A stretch of 64,000 nucleotides of DNA from Cedecea neteri (GCF_000757825.1 NZ_CP009451.1:2170001-2234000), one strand, 5' to 3'; numbered from the stretch's first letter, positions 36,103 to 46,715 are shown. Notes: generated by a model not told the origin, from the sequence alone. Numbers and translations: made by a program.

Positions 36103-37757
36103 TACCAGCTCCGGAATTTCGCCGGCGGGTTGTAGAGACCGCCGGACCATTCGACCAGATCGGCCACGCTGCTTGCCGCCAGCAGGGAACGAGTCGCATC
36201 GCTGCGGCGGATCCCCATATCTTCCGGGTAAGCCACTTTGCCGCTCTGGCGAAGCGCCGCGACGCGCTTAGCGTCAACGCCCAGGCCGATGTCGGTGATA
36301 CCGGCCACCGCCGCCACCATCGCACGTCGCTCTTCCAGGCTCTCCGCGCGGTAGAGATACGCAATCCCTTCCTCGGTCAGCACGTGGGTTACGTCGTCGC
36401 CGTAAATCATCACCGGCGCCAGCGGCATACCGGAGGTTTTAGCCACTTCAACGGCATCCAGGGTTTCTACGAAGGTTGGCTTCACGCCCGCCTGAAAGGT
36501 TTCGACCATCTGCACCACCAGCTTTTTGCCGCGCTGCATCGGGTCAGGTTCAGTTATCATGTTCAGCCAGGCCGGTGTGGCATGGCGACGACCGTGCGGG
36601 TCATGGCCCATGTTTGGCGCGCCGCCGAAGCCCGACAGGCGGCCACGCGTCACGGTAGAAGAGTTAGCCAGGCCATCAACCTGCAGGGTCGAACCGATAA
36701 ACATATCCACCGCGTATTGCCCTGCCAGCTGGCACATAGCGCGGTTAGAGCGCATGGAGCCGTCGGCACCGGTAAAGAAGATATCCGGGCGAGCGCGGAT
36801 GTATTCTTCCATCCCCAGCTCACCGCCGAAGCAGTGCACGCTCTCAACCCAGCCGCTTTCAATCGCCGGGATCAGCGTCGGGTGTGGGTTCAGGGTCCAG
36901 TGCTTGCAGATTTTGCCTTTCAGGCCAAGCCGTTCGCCGTAGGTGGGCAGCAGCAGCTCGATGGCGGCGGTGTTGAAGCCGATCCCGTGGTTCAGCGACT
37001 GCACCTGATGCTCGGCGTAAATGCCTTTGATAGCCATCATTGCCATCAGGATATGTTCCTGCTTGATCAGGCGCGGGTCGCGAGTAAACAGCGGTTCGAT
37101 AAAGAACGGCTTATCGGCAACCACCACGTAGTCAATCCACGAGCCGGGAATGTCCACGCGCGGTAGGTCACAGTCGTCGTCCACCAGTTCATTAACCTGG
37201 GCGATAACAATGCCGTCGTGGAAGGCGGCAGCCTCAACCAGCGCTGGGGTATCTTCGGTGCTCGGCCCGGTGTACAGGTTGCCTTTACGGTCAGCTTTAT
37301 ACCCGGCGATAAGCGCGACGTTAGGCGCAAGATCGACGTATAAGCGCGCATAAAGCTCGATGTAGGTGTGAATAGAGCCAATTTCCAACTGCCCGTCTTC
37401 CAACAGTTGAGAAATACGCAGGCTTTGGGTACCGGAGAAAGAGAAGTCGAGCTTACGGGCAATGCCTTTTTCAAAGATATCAAGGTGCTCACTGCGGCCG
37501 ACGCTCGGCATGATCATATGCAGATCGTGTACTTTTTGCGGGCTGACTTCCGCCAGCATGCGGGAGAGAAAATCTGCCTGTTTCTGGTTGTTACCTTCCA
37601 GCACCACCCGGTCACCCGGCGCAATCAGCTTTTCCATCACTGCGACGAGGTCCCCGGTCGGGATCACCTTGCCCTGTACGTTGCTGGACGCCATTCGCCG
37701 CTGCTTCTCGGTGCGGCGTGTGTTCCAGACGCGGGCAGGCGTTTGGCTAGCACTCAT
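36102..37757 (-). CDS. mdcA: MdcA, malonate decarboxylase alpha subunit (acetyl-S-ACP:malonate transferase)
   Basis: The 551-residue protein swaps acetyl for malonyl on MdcC. It has the CoA-transferase-like blocks GDRVVLEGNNQKQADFLSRM, SLNHGIGFNTAAIELLLPTY and GLSGFGG-like GRLSGFGGAPNMGHD. Length equals Klebsiella MdcA as recalled. It is the first gene of the operon and has an excellent AGGAGG ribosome site seven bases before the ATG. Confidence 0.94.
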   Translation of the reverse strand: MSASQTPARVWNTRRTEKQRRMASSNVQGKVIPTGDLVAVMEKLIAPGDRVVLEGNNQKQADFLSRMLAEVSPQKVHDLHMIMPSVGRSEHLDIFEKGIARKLDFSFSGTQSLRISQLLEDGQLEIGSIHTYIELYARLYVDLAPNVALIAGYKADRKGNLYTGPSTEDTPALVEAAAFHDGIVIAQVNELVDDDCDLPRVDIPGSWIDYVVVADKPFFIEPLFTRDPRLIKQEHILMAMMAIKGIYAEHQVQSLNHGIGFNTAAIELLLPTYGERLGLKGKICKHWTLNPHPTLIPAIESGWVESVHCFGGELGMEEYIRARPDIFFTGADGSMRSNRAMCQLAGQYAVDMFIGSTLQVDGLANSSTVTRGRLSGFGGAPNMGHDPHGRRHATPAWLNMITEPDPMQRGKKLVVQMVETFQAGVKPTFVETLDAVEVAKTSGMPLAPVMIYGDDVTHVLTEEGIAYLYRAESLEERRAMVAAVAGITDIGLGVDAKRVAALRQSGKVAYPEDMGIRRSDATRSLLAASSVADLVEWSGGLYNPPAKFRSW

Positions 37758-38143
37758 TATTAACCTCCTGATTCAGCGAATCATTTTGATTGGCTTTAGT
37801 CTGGTTAAAAGTGTGCGCCACGCCGGGTTGGCTATCAATTAAGCTCAGGAACTAATCATTAGCCTTAGAGTAATAATGGATTTACCGTTTTGTGAGCGAG
37901 GTAGAAGGTGAAGATGGCCAGGGTGCGCTACACACAAACGAGGGAGGAAAAAAGTGTACTCTGACGCACCCGGTGTTAAGGTTAGCGGGTCTTCAATACA
38001 GGTTTTAACGTCATGCTACTCACCACAATCCTCAACAATCCTTGGCTGAAACAGCCGCGCATCGCTTAGCGCGTTCAAGCTTTCCCTCTGCAAATTGAAA
38101 CGGAACTTTGTTCCGTCGGCATACTATTGTTGTGAGAAAAAAC
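37758..38143. promoter_or_regulatory. mdcA / acetyltransferase divergent promoter region
   Basis: This 386-bp gap should hold the mdcA promoter on the minus strand and a promoter for the CatB-like gene on the plus strand. A perfect 11-bp inverted repeat, CTAATCATTAG, at 37852-37862, about 100 bp before mdcA, is a candidate MdcR (LysR) half-site cluster. No further feature could be assigned. Confidence 0.5.
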
Positions 38144-38776
38144 ATGTCAAAGACTGAAAAACACTGGTCTCAGGTCGAATACCTGCACGAAACGGTGACT
38201 AACCCCAATATTCATATCAAAGGCCGGCACAGCTATTACAGCGACTGCTGGGATGGCGGCTTTGAGCAAAGCGCGGTGCGCTACCTTCAGGGTGACGCGA
38301 TTAGCCAGCAGTGGGAACCCATTGGCGTGCTCGACCAGCTGTGGATTGGCGATTACGTTTGCATTGCCGCCGAGGCGGTGATCCTGATGGGCGGCAATCA
38401 CACGCACCGCAGCGACTGGTTTTCCCTTTATCCGTTTATCGAAACCATCAAAGACGCTTACCGCGCCAAAGGCGATACCACGCTGGGAGACGGATGCTGG
38501 ATAGGCATGAGGGCAATGATTATGCCTGGCGTGACCATTGGCGAAGGCGCGATTATTGCCGCAGGCAGCGTGGTGACAAAAAACGTCAGCCCTTATAGCG
38601 TGGTCGGCGGCAACCCGGCAAAACCTATCGCCTTGCGTTTCGAACCCGAAGTGATTGAGCGGCTGCTGAAGCTGCAAATTTATCAGCTAAGCGATGAGCA
38701 TTTTCAGGCTATTCAGCCCCTGCTGAGCAATAACGATATTGATGCGCTGGAACGCGCGGTGAGAGCACTGCAATAA
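38144..38776 (+). CDS. CatB-related xenobiotic O-acetyltransferase (hexapeptide repeat)
   Basis: The 210-residue left-handed beta-helix acetyltransferase has the CatB/Vat plan: HIKGRHSYYSDCWDGGF near the N-terminus, a catalytic histidine in MGGNHTHRSDW (His86 or His88), and hexapeptide turns LGDGCWIGMRAMIMPGVTIG through VVGGNPAKPI. Length matches type B chloramphenicol acetyltransferases. Whether it acts on chloramphenicol or another acceptor is unknown. The start at 38144 was preferred to the ORF start at 38108 because family members begin here. It is followed by a strong terminator and stands alone. Confidence 0.78.
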   Translation: MSKTEKHWSQVEYLHETVTNPNIHIKGRHSYYSDCWDGGFEQSAVRYLQGDAISQQWEPIGVLDQLWIGDYVCIAAEAVILMGGNHTHRSDWFSLYPFIETIKDAYRAKGDTTLGDGCWIGMRAMIMPGVTIGEGAIIAAGSVVTKNVSPYSVVGGNPAKPIALRFEPEVIERLLKLQIYQLSDEHFQAIQPLLSNNDIDALERAVRALQ

Positions 38777-38782
38777 AGAGAG

Positions 38783-38808
38783 CGGGCGGGAATAACCCGC
38801 CCGTTTTT
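38783..38808. terminator. Terminator between the CatB-like gene and cybC
   Basis: CGGGCGGG (38783-38790) and CCCGCCCG (38796-38803) flank AATAA and are followed by five T residues on the plus strand. It ends the acetyltransferase transcript and may also serve the convergent cybC. Confidence 0.9.
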
Positions 38809-38813
38809 AAATC

Positions 38814-39200
38814 TTAGCGGAACTTCTTGTGGTAGGTATCGCGCGTGGTTTTGAAGTCAGCCGCAGCGGCCTGAGCTTCTGTGACTTTGCCTTCAGTAGC
38901 CAGCTTCAGCGCACCGTCAATCTGGCCCACGAGGATATCAAACCCGTGGCGGTACTCTTTCATGTTGGCGCTGTCGGCTGCTTCATTTTCCAGCTTTGGC
39001 GGCGTCCCTTTCTGCGCATCCAGAGCTGCTTCACGCATGTTGCCCAGTGAAGTTTTCAGCTCGGCGGCATCTTTGGTGCTCAGCACGGTTTTGTAGTTTT
39101 TGGCGATAATGTCCATGTCGTCGCCAACGTCTTTAGCAAAAGCGACGCCGGACAATAAAACGGATGATACTGCTAACATTGCAATCAGTTGCTTACGCAT
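38814..39200 (-). CDS. cybC: Cytochrome b562, periplasmic
   Basis: The 128-residue precursor has a Sec signal peptide ([22 protein letters not shown]) and a four-helix bundle. Haem ligands are recognisable: Met7 of the mature protein ([10 protein letters not shown]) and the His in TYHKKFR at the C-terminus. [10 protein letters not shown] and [20 protein letters not shown] segments match E. coli (here YRHGFD). Soluble electron carrier of unclear physiological partner. The upstream gap carries an ERIC element. Confidence 0.93.
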   Translation of the reverse strand: MRKQLIAMLAVSSVLLSGVAFAKDVGDDMDIIAKNYKTVLSTKDAAELKTSLGNMREAALDAQKGTPPKLENEAADSANMKEYRHGFDILVGQIDGALKLATEGKVTEAQAAAADFKTTRDTYHKKFR

Positions 39201-39225
39201 TTACTCACCTTTCCTTTATCTTTTT

Positions 39226-39349
39226 TCTACTCGTCATACTTCAAGCTACAGCGGTGTTGGCTGCTTTCGCTCACCCCAGTCACTTACCCAAGTAAGCTCC
39301 TGGGGGTTTACTCTCTTGCCGCCTGGCTGTAACTCGAATTATTTAGAGT
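39226..39349 (-). repeat. ERIC element upstream of cybC
   Basis: The plus strand reads CGTCATACTTCAAGCTACAG at one end and CGCTCACCCCAGTCACTTAC CCAAGTAAGCTCCTGGGG in the core, the inverse of the standard ERIC motif GTAAGTGACTGGGGTGAGCG. The copy is well conserved, about 124 bp, and lies between cybC and pmbA; since pmbA ends at 39390 it lies downstream of pmbA and upstream of cybC. Confidence 0.92.
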
Positions 39350-39389
39350 ATTTTTTTGAGGTAGGCGCGGCAGGACGCGCCACATTGCT

Positions 39390-40742
39390 TTACTGACCGG
39401 CTATCTTCATCTCCGGAAGTAAGACTGAACCACACTGAATGTTGCTACGTGTTTCTATATCGTTGCCAATAGTAACTATCTCGCGCCACATGTCCTTCAG
39501 GTTACCGGCGATGGTGATTTCGCTCACCGGATACTGGATCTCACCGTTCTCAACCCAGAAGCCTGCCGCACCGCGAGAATAGTCGCCGGTAATGCCGCTT
39601 ACGCCCTGCCCCATCAGCTCGGTCACCACCAGCCCGGTGCCCATCTGTTTCAGCATTTCCTCAAAGCCGAGGCCTTGACCGGCAATGCGCCAGTTGTGGA
39701 TGCCGCCCGCGTGGCCGGTGCTTTTCAGCCCAAGCTTACGCGCGGAATAGTTGGTCAGCAGCCACTGCTGCAGCACGCCGTCTTTGATGATGTCACGGCG
39801 TTCGGTGCGCACGCCTTCGCTGTCGAACGGCGTGGAGGCCAGGCCTTTCAGCAGGTGCGGATGCTCTTCAATGGTCAGCCAGTCCGGCAGGATTTGCTTG
39901 CCGAGGGAGTCCAGCAGGAAAGTCGATTTACGGTACACCGCGCCGCCTGCAATCGCGCCGACCAGGTGACCGAACAGCCCGGTCGCCACTTCATTGGCGA
40001 AAATAACCGGCGCTTTCATGGTGGACAGCTTACGCGGCGACAGGCGGGACAACGTGCGGCGTGCGCAGTCGGCACCGACCCACTCGGGTGACTTAAGGTC
40101 TTCCATCGCACGGCCGATGGTGTAGGCATAATCGCGTTCCATATCGCCGTTCTCTTCGGCAATCACGCAGCTCGAAAGAGAGTGACGAGTGGAACAATAG
40201 CTTTGCAGCATGCCGTGGCTGTTGCCAAAGACTTTGATGCCGTAATGGCTGTTAAAGCTGCCGCCTTCGGTGTTGGTAATACGCTTGTCCACGTTCAGGG
40301 AGGCGTTTTCCGCTCTCGCGGCAAGCTCAATGGCACGCTCCGGGTCAATCTCCGCCGGGTGGAAGAGATCCAGATCGGGTGCATCAAAGGCCAGAAGTTC
40401 TTTATCGGCCACGCCTGCATAAGGATCCGGCGAAGTATAGCGCGCGATATCCAGCGCCGCCTGTACGGTACGCGCTATCGCGTCCGGGCTAAGGTCGGTG
40501 GACGAAGCGCTGCCCTTGCGGTTTTGATGATAAACGGTGATGCCAAGCGCACCATCGCTGTTGAATTCGACGTTCTCCACCTCACCGTAGCGGGTGCTGA
40601 CGCTGATACCAGTGGTTTTACTGACCGCAACTTCCGCGCCGTCTGACTTGTCTTTCGCCAGCTCCAGCGCCTGTGAAACCGCCTGCTCCAGAACCTGACG
40701 TTGTTGTGCTACTTGCGTGTTTACTTTCATCGCTACTGCCAT
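39390..40742 (-). CDS. pmbA: PmbA (TldE), subunit of the TldD/TldE metalloprotease
   Basis: The 450-residue protein is almost identical to E. coli PmbA, for example [35 protein letters not shown] and [18 protein letters not shown] at the C-terminus. With TldD it forms a zinc metalloprotease that matures microcin B17 and degrades CcdA. I chose the ATG at 40740-40742 ([13 protein letters not shown]) by homology; an extension to 40823 is open but overlaps the control region shared with darP. Confidence 0.96.
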   Translation of the reverse strand: MAVAMKVNTQVAQQRQVLEQAVSQALELAKDKSDGAEVAVSKTTGISVSTRYGEVENVEFNSDGALGITVYHQNRKGSASSTDLSPDAIARTVQAALDIARYTSPDPYAGVADKELLAFDAPDLDLFHPAEIDPERAIELAARAENASLNVDKRITNTEGGSFNSHYGIKVFGNSHGMLQSYCSTRHSLSSCVIAEENGDMERDYAYTIGRAMEDLKSPEWVGADCARRTLSRLSPRKLSTMKAPVIFANEVATGLFGHLVGAIAGGAVYRKSTFLLDSLGKQILPDWLTIEEHPHLLKGLASTPFDSEGVRTERRDIIKDGVLQQWLLTNYSARKLGLKSTGHAGGIHNWRIAGQGLGFEEMLKQMGTGLVVTELMGQGVSGITGDYSRGAAGFWVENGEIQYPVSEITIAGNLKDMWREIVTIGNDIETRSNIQCGSVLLPEMKIAGQ

Positions 40743-40841
40743 AATGTAAGGTGAGTCGTTCAAGTCTAACAGGATCAGAACAATTTCGCAGTGCAGCCCC
40801 ATTGCTGGTAATATCCGCGTCAACTTTTTAAGGAGCCTAAT

Positions 40842-41396
40842 ATGACCAAGCAGCCCGAAGACTGGCTCGACGACGTGCCCGATGATGAAAATGAAGACGA
40901 AGATGATGAGATTATCTGGGTCAGTAAAAGTGAAATTAAGCGCGACGCCGAAGAGCTAAAACATCTCGGCGTTGAGCTGATGGAACTGGGCAAAAATGCC
41001 CTGGAAAAAATCCCGCTCGACGATGATTTGCGTGCCGCGATTGAGCTGGCGCAGCGCATTAAGAAAGAAGGTCGCCGCCGCCAGATACAGCTGATCGGCA
41101 AGATGATGCGTTCCCGCGATATGGACCCTATCCGTCAGGCGCTCGACAAGCTGAAAAACCGCCACAACCAGCAGGTATCGCTGTTCCACAAGCTGGAAGC
41201 GCTGCGCGACCGTCTGGTCGAAGAAGGCGACGAGGCGATGAGCGAAGTCCTGAGACTTTATCCGCAGGCTGACCGCCAGCAGCTGCGCGTGCTTATCCGT
41301 AACGCGCAAAAAGAAAAAGCGGCCAATAAGCCGCCTAAGTCCTATCGTCAGATCTTCTCTTACCTTCGCGAACTCGCCGAAGCGCAGGAAAGCTAA
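40842..41396 (+). CDS. darP: DarP (YjgA), 50S ribosome assembly factor
   Basis: The 184-residue protein has an acidic N-terminus ([20 protein letters not shown]) and the conserved core [20 protein letters not shown]. DarP associates with late 50S precursors. It is divergent from pmbA, as in E. coli, 99 bp between starts, with AAGGAG before the ATG. Confidence 0.95.
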   Translation: MTKQPEDWLDDVPDDENEDEDDEIIWVSKSEIKRDAEELKHLGVELMELGKNALEKIPLDDDLRAAIELAQRIKKEGRRRQIQLIGKMMRSRDMDPIRQALDKLKNRHNQQVSLFHKLEALRDRLVEEGDEAMSEVLRLYPQADRQQLRVLIRNAQKEKAANKPPKSYRQIFSYLRELAEAQES

Positions 41397-41402
41397 GACG
41401 CT

Positions 41403-41441
41403 AGCGCTGGCCCGATGTTCTCCGCGGCCAGCGCTCGATTT
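41403..41441. terminator. Terminator between convergent darP and rhtB-like genes
   Basis: AGCGCTGGCC (41403-41412) and GGCCAGCGCT (41426-41435) form a perfect ten-pair stem followed by CGATTTTCT on the plus strand. Confidence 0.85.
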
Positions 41442-41454
41442 TCTCTGACTTTTC

Positions 41455-42084
41455 TCAGGTCAAATTACTGCGTCGATACAGCGCCACGCCCACCGCCAGC
41501 ACGGCGAGCATTCCCGCACAGCTGCGGTTCACCCAACGCATCACGTTAGCGGAGAACTTACGCATCGCATGGCGGCCACCCCAGGCGTAAATCGTCATCA
41601 TGATGCAGTCGATAATCGCACTGACCAGCGCCAGAATCATGTACTGCATCGCCACCGGCTCCTGCGGGCGGATGAACTGCGGTAAAAATGCCGAGAAGAA
41701 CAGCAGCCCCTTCGGGTTGGATAAACCGACCATCAGCGAGCGTAAAAAAGCCGTTTTTCCCGTGGCCACCGCTGCCGAAGCGCTCACGCTCAGGGCCTTA
41801 GCAGGGGCACGCCACAAAACGTAAGCCAGATACACCAGATAAAGCGCACCGCCCCACTTCACCACCGCAAACAGCTGCTCGGAAGCCTGCAACAATGCGC
41901 CCAGGCCGCAGCCCACCGCGCCAATCAGCAGCAGGTCGGCCAACACCGCCCCAAGAAAGCCGTAGCCCGCAATGCGCATCCCGTAAGTCGCTCCGTTATT
42001 GAGCGCTAAAAGCATCGACGGGCCGGGCGTCACCATCACCGCGCTAACGGCGATGACGTAAAGAAAAAGCGTGGTGATATCCAT
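41455..42084 (-). CDS. LysE/RhtB-family amino acid exporter
   Basis: The 209-residue protein has six hydrophobic segments and the family signature VMVTPGPSMLLALNNGATYG near residues 17-36, plus SNPKGLLFFSAFLPQF. It should export an amino acid or homoserine-lactone-like compound across the inner membrane; substrate cannot be told. The ATG at 42082-42084 follows AGGACTTGATTG; a TTG one codon earlier is possible. Confidence 0.85.
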   Translation of the reverse strand: MDITTLFLYVIAVSAVMVTPGPSMLLALNNGATYGMRIAGYGFLGAVLADLLLIGAVGCGLGALLQASEQLFAVVKWGGALYLVYLAYVLWRAPAKALSVSASAAVATGKTAFLRSLMVGLSNPKGLLFFSAFLPQFIRPQEPVAMQYMILALVSAIIDCIMMTIYAWGGRHAMRKFSANVMRWVNRSCAGMLAVLAVGVALYRRSNLT

Positions 42085-42161
42085 CAATCAAGTCCTGGTA
42101 AGCAAAAACACATCAGCGCCCGCCGGTGATTGGCCGGCGGGCACGTTAAGAAAGTTGTGGT

Positions 42162-42692
42162 TTAAACGCTGCGTTCCATCACGACGCGGCAGAGATCGTC
42201 AAAAAATCGCTGATACCGCACCTCGTCGATAGGCTGCGGGTAACTCAGCACGATCAGTTGATGGTCGGGAATGTCCGCATGGTAGGTCGGGTGGAAATGC
42301 GGGTATGCGTTTTCACTGAACCCGAGGCTTTGGTAAAAGCGCAGCCGCTTATGGGCGATCTCCGTGGTCAGCGGATCGATTTCGAGAATGGTTTGCGGGT
42401 AAAGCTGTAAAAACTGACTCAGCATGCGTTTGCCGTAGCCCTGCGCACGCAGCTGGTCGTTGACTGCAAGGTGCTCAATATAGGCGTAGTCGTCAAAGTC
42501 CCATGCGCCAATCATGCCGACAAACTGCTCGCCGTCGAACCACGCCTGCAGGCTGTAGTTTGGGTTGGCAAGTGCACTGATTTTTGCGGCCGGCTGGCGT
42601 TTTTCGTGGCGCGGAAAGGCGCTTTCATACAGCTCGTCCACGCTTTCAAAGTACGGGGAGCTGCGGTCGGTAATTCGTTTTATCGTTAGCAT
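42162..42692 (-). CDS. GNAT-family N-acetyltransferase
   Basis: The 176-residue protein has the GNAT core: FVGMIGAWDFDDYAYIEHLA (beta4), the pyrophosphate loop LRAQGYGKRML and LRFYQSLGFSEN. Acceptor unknown. It lies between the exporter and epmA on the same strand; epmA has its own terminator before it, so it is probably transcribed separately. A strong GCCCGCCGG/CCGGCGGGC hairpin at 42118-42142 follows it. Confidence 0.82.
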   Translation of the reverse strand: MLTIKRITDRSSPYFESVDELYESAFPRHEKRQPAAKISALANPNYSLQAWFDGEQFVGMIGAWDFDDYAYIEHLAVNDQLRAQGYGKRMLSQFLQLYPQTILEIDPLTTEIAHKRLRFYQSLGFSENAYPHFHPTYHADIPDHQLIVLSYPQPIDEVRYQRFFDDLCRVVMERSV

Positions 42693-42756
42693 GGCGCGCA
42701 GTTTATCAAATACAGGCGGAGAAATAACCTGGCGGCTGGCGGCGTAAGCCAGGGCT

Positions 42757-42783
42757 AAAAAAATGGCCCCAAATGCGGGGCCA
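42757..42783 (-). terminator. epmA terminator
   Basis: On the minus strand TGGCCCC-GCATTT-GGGGCCA (42764-42783) is followed by seven T residues (42757-42763), a textbook intrinsic terminator 45 bp after epmA. Confidence 0.92.
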
Positions 42784-42828
42784 CTATTCTTCGAACGTAA
42801 AGTCTTCGAGCGTTAAGCCTTTTGAGCG

Positions 42829-43806
42829 CTAAGCGCGGTCGACCGTAAAGGCTAAAACCTCGGAGAGGCTTTCTGCCCCCAGCGCCAGCATGATCAGGCG
42901 ATCAACGCCCAACGCCACGCCGGAGCTGTCCGGCATGCCGGCTTCCAGCGCCGCCAGCAGATTCATGTCCACCGGCTGCTGCGGCAGGCCAAGAGCGGCA
43001 CGCTTGCGGTTATCCTGCTCAAAACGCTGCTGCTGTTCACGCGCGTCGGTCAGTTCGTGGAAACCGTTCGCCAGCTCAATCCCTTTAAAGTACACCTCAA
43101 AGCGCTCCGCCACGCGGTGATCTTCGGTGCTGATCTGCGCCAGAGAGGCCTGGCTTGCCGGGAAGTGATACACAAAGGTCGGCTTGTCCTTACCAATGTG
43201 TGGTTCAACGCCCATGGCGAACAGCAGCTGCAACAGCGTGTCCCGGTCTTCTTCTGTGTCGGCGATGTTGCTGAGGTCAAGCTTCGCCGCGGCTTCACGC
43301 AGCTGGGTTTTGTCCGCAGACAGCGGGTCGATGTCCAGATGGCGCTGGAAGACCTGCTGATAAGAAAGGCTTTCTGCGGCGCCGCACTCCAGCACCTGCT
43401 GCAGCAGGTCATCCACCTCATTCATCAGGCGGTACATGTCGTAGTGCGGGCGATACCACTCCAGCATGGTGAATTCCGGATTGTGGTGACGCCCCATCTC
43501 TTCATTACGGAAACTGCGGCACAGCTGGAACACCGGGCCACAGCCCGCCGCCAGCAGGCGTTTCATGTGGTATTCCGGGCTGGTCATCAGGTACAGGTTC
43601 ATACCCTGAGAGTGGCCTGGGCCGACGAAACGGGTTTCAAACGGCACCAGATGAATATCGGTTACCGTCGCCTGGCTCATGCAGGGTGTTTCCACCTCCA
43701 GAACGCCGCGGTCGGCGAAAAAGCGCCGAATCTCCGCCATGATGGCGGCGCGTTTTAACAGGTTGGGGATGGACGCGCTCGGCTGCCAGGTGGCCGTTTC
43801 GCTCAT
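42829..43806 (-). CDS. epmA: EpmA (GenX/PoxA), EF-P beta-lysine ligase
   Basis: The 325-residue class II lysyl-tRNA synthetase paralogue lacks the anticodon-binding domain. Motif 2 ([20 protein letters not shown]) and motif 3 ([15 protein letters not shown]) are intact. It attaches (R)-beta-lysine, made by EpmB, to Lys34 of EF-P; both efp and epmB are 9-10 kb away in this window. The start at 43804-43806 matches E. coli ([17 protein letters not shown]). It is divergent from frdA. Confidence 0.96.
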   Translation of the reverse strand: MSETATWQPSASIPNLLKRAAIMAEIRRFFADRGVLEVETPCMSQATVTDIHLVPFETRFVGPGHSQGMNLYLMTSPEYHMKRLLAAGCGPVFQLCRSFRNEEMGRHHNPEFTMLEWYRPHYDMYRLMNEVDDLLQQVLECGAAESLSYQQVFQRHLDIDPLSADKTQLREAAAKLDLSNIADTEEDRDTLLQLLFAMGVEPHIGKDKPTFVYHFPASQASLAQISTEDHRVAERFEVYFKGIELANGFHELTDAREQQQRFEQDNRKRAALGLPQQPVDMNLLAALEAGMPDSSGVALGVDRLIMLALGAESLSEVLAFTVDRA

Positions 43807-44187
43807 GAGAAAGTCTCCGTATTTATGCAAGGCCGAGAAGTCTACCCGCATCACAGAAAGGAGACAAATTTTGCGCAGAGAATTTTAATTTCGGCGCAAA
43901 TAGCGAGACTCAGGCAAAATTTTTCTCGCGCCCCAGCCGCCATTTTTCTCTTCGCACTACACCATTTAAACAATCATTTTTGTGACGCAATTCATTAACA
44001 GAAGTAATTAATCAGCGCACAGATCGGCAAAAAAATCGAACAAATCAAATTTCCCTAAAATCCCTCCGGTTATACTTCATCTACCTAAAAAGGAGCAGGG
44101 ATACACCTTTCGCAGCCACCGCCTTTATGACGGTGAATACCCTTTGGTCGTATAGCTTTGCGAATTACTACAATCTGGAGGAATGTC
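43807..44187 (+). promoter_or_regulatory. frdABCD control region with FNR-type site
   Basis: In this 381-bp gap ATCGAACAAATCAA at 44035-44048 occupies the place of the E. coli frd FNR site (ATCGA-N4-RTCAA). The -10 TATACT is at 44071-44076. If transcription starts about seven bases on (near 44083), the site is centred at -41.5, the class II activation position. The AAAAAGGAGCAGGGATA leader and CTGGAGGAATGTC before the GTG start also match E. coli. The epmA promoter must lie at the other end. Confidence 0.82.
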
Positions 44188-45978
44188 GTGCAAACCTTTC
44201 AAGCCGATCTCGCCATTATAGGCGCCGGCGGAGCAGGCCTACGAGCAGCCATTGCGGCAGCCCAGGCTAATCCACAGGCAAAAATCGCTCTGATTTCCAA
44301 AGTCTACCCAATGCGCAGCCATACGGTTGCCGCCGAAGGGGGTTCCGCTGCCGTCGCACAGGATCACGACAGCTTCGAATACCATTTTCACGACACCGTT
44401 GCCGGAGGCGACTGGCTGTGTGAGCAGGATGTGGTTGACTACTTTGTTCACCATTGCCCAACTGAAATGACCCAGCTTGAGCAGTGGGGCTGCCCGTGGA
44501 GCCGTCGTCCGGACGGCAGCGTCAACGTCAGGCGCTTCGGCGGCATGAAGATCGAACGTACCTGGTTCGCCGCCGATAAAACCGGCTTCCATATGCTCCA
44601 CACGCTGTTCCAGACCTCCCTTCAATTCCCGCAAATTCAACGCTTCGACGAACACTTCGTCCTCGACATTCTGGTCGATGACGGGCAGGCTCGCGGCGTG
44701 GTCGCGATGAACATGATGGAGGGCGAGCTGGTGCAGATCCGCGCCAACGCGGTAGTGATGGCCACCGGCGGTGCCGGACGTGTTTATCGCTACAACACCA
44801 ACGGCGGCATCGTCACCGGCGACGGCATGGGCATGGCGTTGAGCCACGGCGTACCGCTGCGCGACATGGAGTTTGTGCAATATCACCCAACCGGGCTGCC
44901 GGGCTCCGGCATCCTGATGACCGAAGGCTGCCGCGGCGAAGGCGGTATCCTGGTGAACAAAAACGGCTATCGCTACCTGCAGGATTACGGCATGGGGCCG
45001 GAAACCCCGCTCGGCGAGCCGAAGAACAAATACATGGAGCTCGGCCCGCGCGATAAAGTGTCTCAGGCCTTCTGGCACGAGTGGCGCAAAGGCAACACCA
45101 TTTCAACCCCGCGCGGGGACGTGGTTTACCTCGACCTGCGCCACCTGGGCGAGAAAAAGCTGCTTGAGCGCCTGCCGTTTATCTGCGAGCTGGCAAAAGC
45201 CTATGTCGGCGTCGACCCAATCAAAGAACCTATTCCAGTCCGCCCGACCGCGCACTACACCATGGGCGGGATTGAAACCGATACGAAGTGCGAAACCCGC
45301 ATCAAAGGGCTTTACGCAGTAGGTGAATGTTCTTCCGTGGGCCTGCATGGGGCCAACCGTCTTGGCTCTAACTCGCTGGCAGAACTTGTGGTGTTCGGCC
45401 GTCTCGCGGGTGAGCAGGCGATGGAGCGTGCCGCTCAGGCTCGGCCAGCGAACGATGCCGCGCTGAACGCCCAGGCCGCCGATGTTGAAGGCCGCCTGAA
45501 GCAGTTGGTCAATCAGGAAGGCAACGAAAACTGGTCGAAAATCCGCGACGAAATGGGGCTTTCCATGGAGGAAGGCTGCGGGATTTACCGCACCACGGCA
45601 TTAATGCAAAAAACCGTCGACAAGCTGGCCGAGCTGCAGGAACGCTTCAAGCGAGTGCGCATTACCGACACCTCCAGCGTCTTCAATACCGACCTGCTTT
45701 ACACCATTGAACTGGGCCACGGCCTGAACGTAGCCGAATGTATGGCGCACTCCGCCATCGCTCGTACAGAGTCGCGCGGCGCTCACCAGCGCCTTGACGA
45801 AGGCCATACCGAACGCGATGACGTCAACTTCCTGAAGCACACTCTGGCCTTCCGCGACGCCGACGGCACCACTCGCCTCGACTATAGCGACGTGAAGATA
45901 ACCACGCTGCCGCCAGCAAAACGCGTGTACGGCGCGGAAGCGGAAGACGCTGAGAAAAAGGAGAAGGCAAATGGCTGA
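44188..45978 (+). CDS. frdA: FrdA, fumarate reductase flavoprotein subunit
   Basis: The 596-residue subunit has the dinucleotide-binding motif [15 protein letters not shown], His45 in [11 protein letters not shown] that binds FAD covalently, and [21 protein letters not shown] of the active site. It reduces fumarate to succinate during anaerobic respiration. The start is the GTG at 44188 behind CTGGAGGAATGTC, as in E. coli. It overlaps frdB by 8 bp. Confidence 0.98.
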   Translation: MQTFQADLAIIGAGGAGLRAAIAAAQANPQAKIALISKVYPMRSHTVAAEGGSAAVAQDHDSFEYHFHDTVAGGDWLCEQDVVDYFVHHCPTEMTQLEQWGCPWSRRPDGSVNVRRFGGMKIERTWFAADKTGFHMLHTLFQTSLQFPQIQRFDEHFVLDILVDDGQARGVVAMNMMEGELVQIRANAVVMATGGAGRVYRYNTNGGIVTGDGMGMALSHGVPLRDMEFVQYHPTGLPGSGILMTEGCRGEGGILVNKNGYRYLQDYGMGPETPLGEPKNKYMELGPRDKVSQAFWHEWRKGNTISTPRGDVVYLDLRHLGEKKLLERLPFICELAKAYVGVDPIKEPIPVRPTAHYTMGGIETDTKCETRIKGLYAVGECSSVGLHGANRLGSNSLAELVVFGRLAGEQAMERAAQARPANDAALNAQAADVEGRLKQLVNQEGNENWSKIRDEMGLSMEEGCGIYRTTALMQKTVDKLAELQERFKRVRITDTSSVFNTDLLYTIELGHGLNVAECMAHSAIARTESRGAHQRLDEGHTERDDVNFLKHTLAFRDADGTTRLDYSDVKITTLPPAKRVYGAEAEDAEKKEKANG

Positions 45979-46705
45979 GATGCAAACCCTGAAGATTGAG
46001 ATTGTGCGCTACAACCCGGAAACGGACAGCAAGCCGCATAGCGAAATCTACGAAGTGCCATTTGACGAGCAAACCTCGCTGCTGGACGGACTGGGTTATA
46101 TCAAAGATAACCTCGCGCCGGACCTCAGCTACCGCTGGTCGTGCCGTATGGCGATTTGTGGCTCCTGCGGCATGATGGTCAACAAAGTGCCGAAGCTGGC
46201 CTGTAAAACCTTCCTGCGCGAATACACCAAAGGCATCAAAGTAGAAGCGCTGGCGAACTTCCCGATTGAGCGCGATTTGGTGGTCGACATGACCCACTTC
46301 ATCGAAAGCCTGGAGTCGATTAAGCCTTACATTATCGGTAACTCGCGCACGCCGGATCAGGGGACTAACAAGCAGACGCCCGCGCAGATGGCGAAATACC
46401 ATCAGTTCTCCGGCTGCATCAACTGTGGGCTGTGCTATGCCGCCTGCCCGCAGTTTGGCCTGAATCCTGAGTTCATCGGCCCGGCGGCGATCACCCTCGC
46501 CCACCGCTACAACCTGGACAGCCGCGACCACGGCAAGAAACAGCGTATGCCGCAGCTTAACGGGCAGAACGGCGTCTGGAGCTGCACCTTTGTCGGCTTC
46601 TGCTCCGAAGTCTGTCCAAAACACGTCGATCCGGCCGCGGCCATCCAGCAGGGCAAAGTCGAAAGCTCGAAAGACTTTTTGATTGCCACCCTGAAACCAC
46701 GCTAA
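45971..46705 (+). CDS. frdB: FrdB, fumarate reductase iron-sulfur subunit
   Basis: The 244-residue subunit has an N-terminal [2Fe-2S] ferredoxin domain ([15 protein letters not shown] with a later Cys in LACKTF) and C-terminal motifs for [4Fe-4S] and [3Fe-4S] clusters ([29 protein letters not shown]). It passes electrons from menaquinol to FrdA. Confidence 0.98.
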   Translation: MAEMQTLKIEIVRYNPETDSKPHSEIYEVPFDEQTSLLDGLGYIKDNLAPDLSYRWSCRMAICGSCGMMVNKVPKLACKTFLREYTKGIKVEALANFPIERDLVVDMTHFIESLESIKPYIIGNSRTPDQGTNKQTPAQMAKYHQFSGCINCGLCYAACPQFGLNPEFIGPAAITLAHRYNLDSRDHGKKQRMPQLNGQNGVWSCTFVGFCSEVCPKHVDPAAAIQQGKVESSKDFLIATLKPR

Positions 46706-46715
46706 GGAGTGCACC

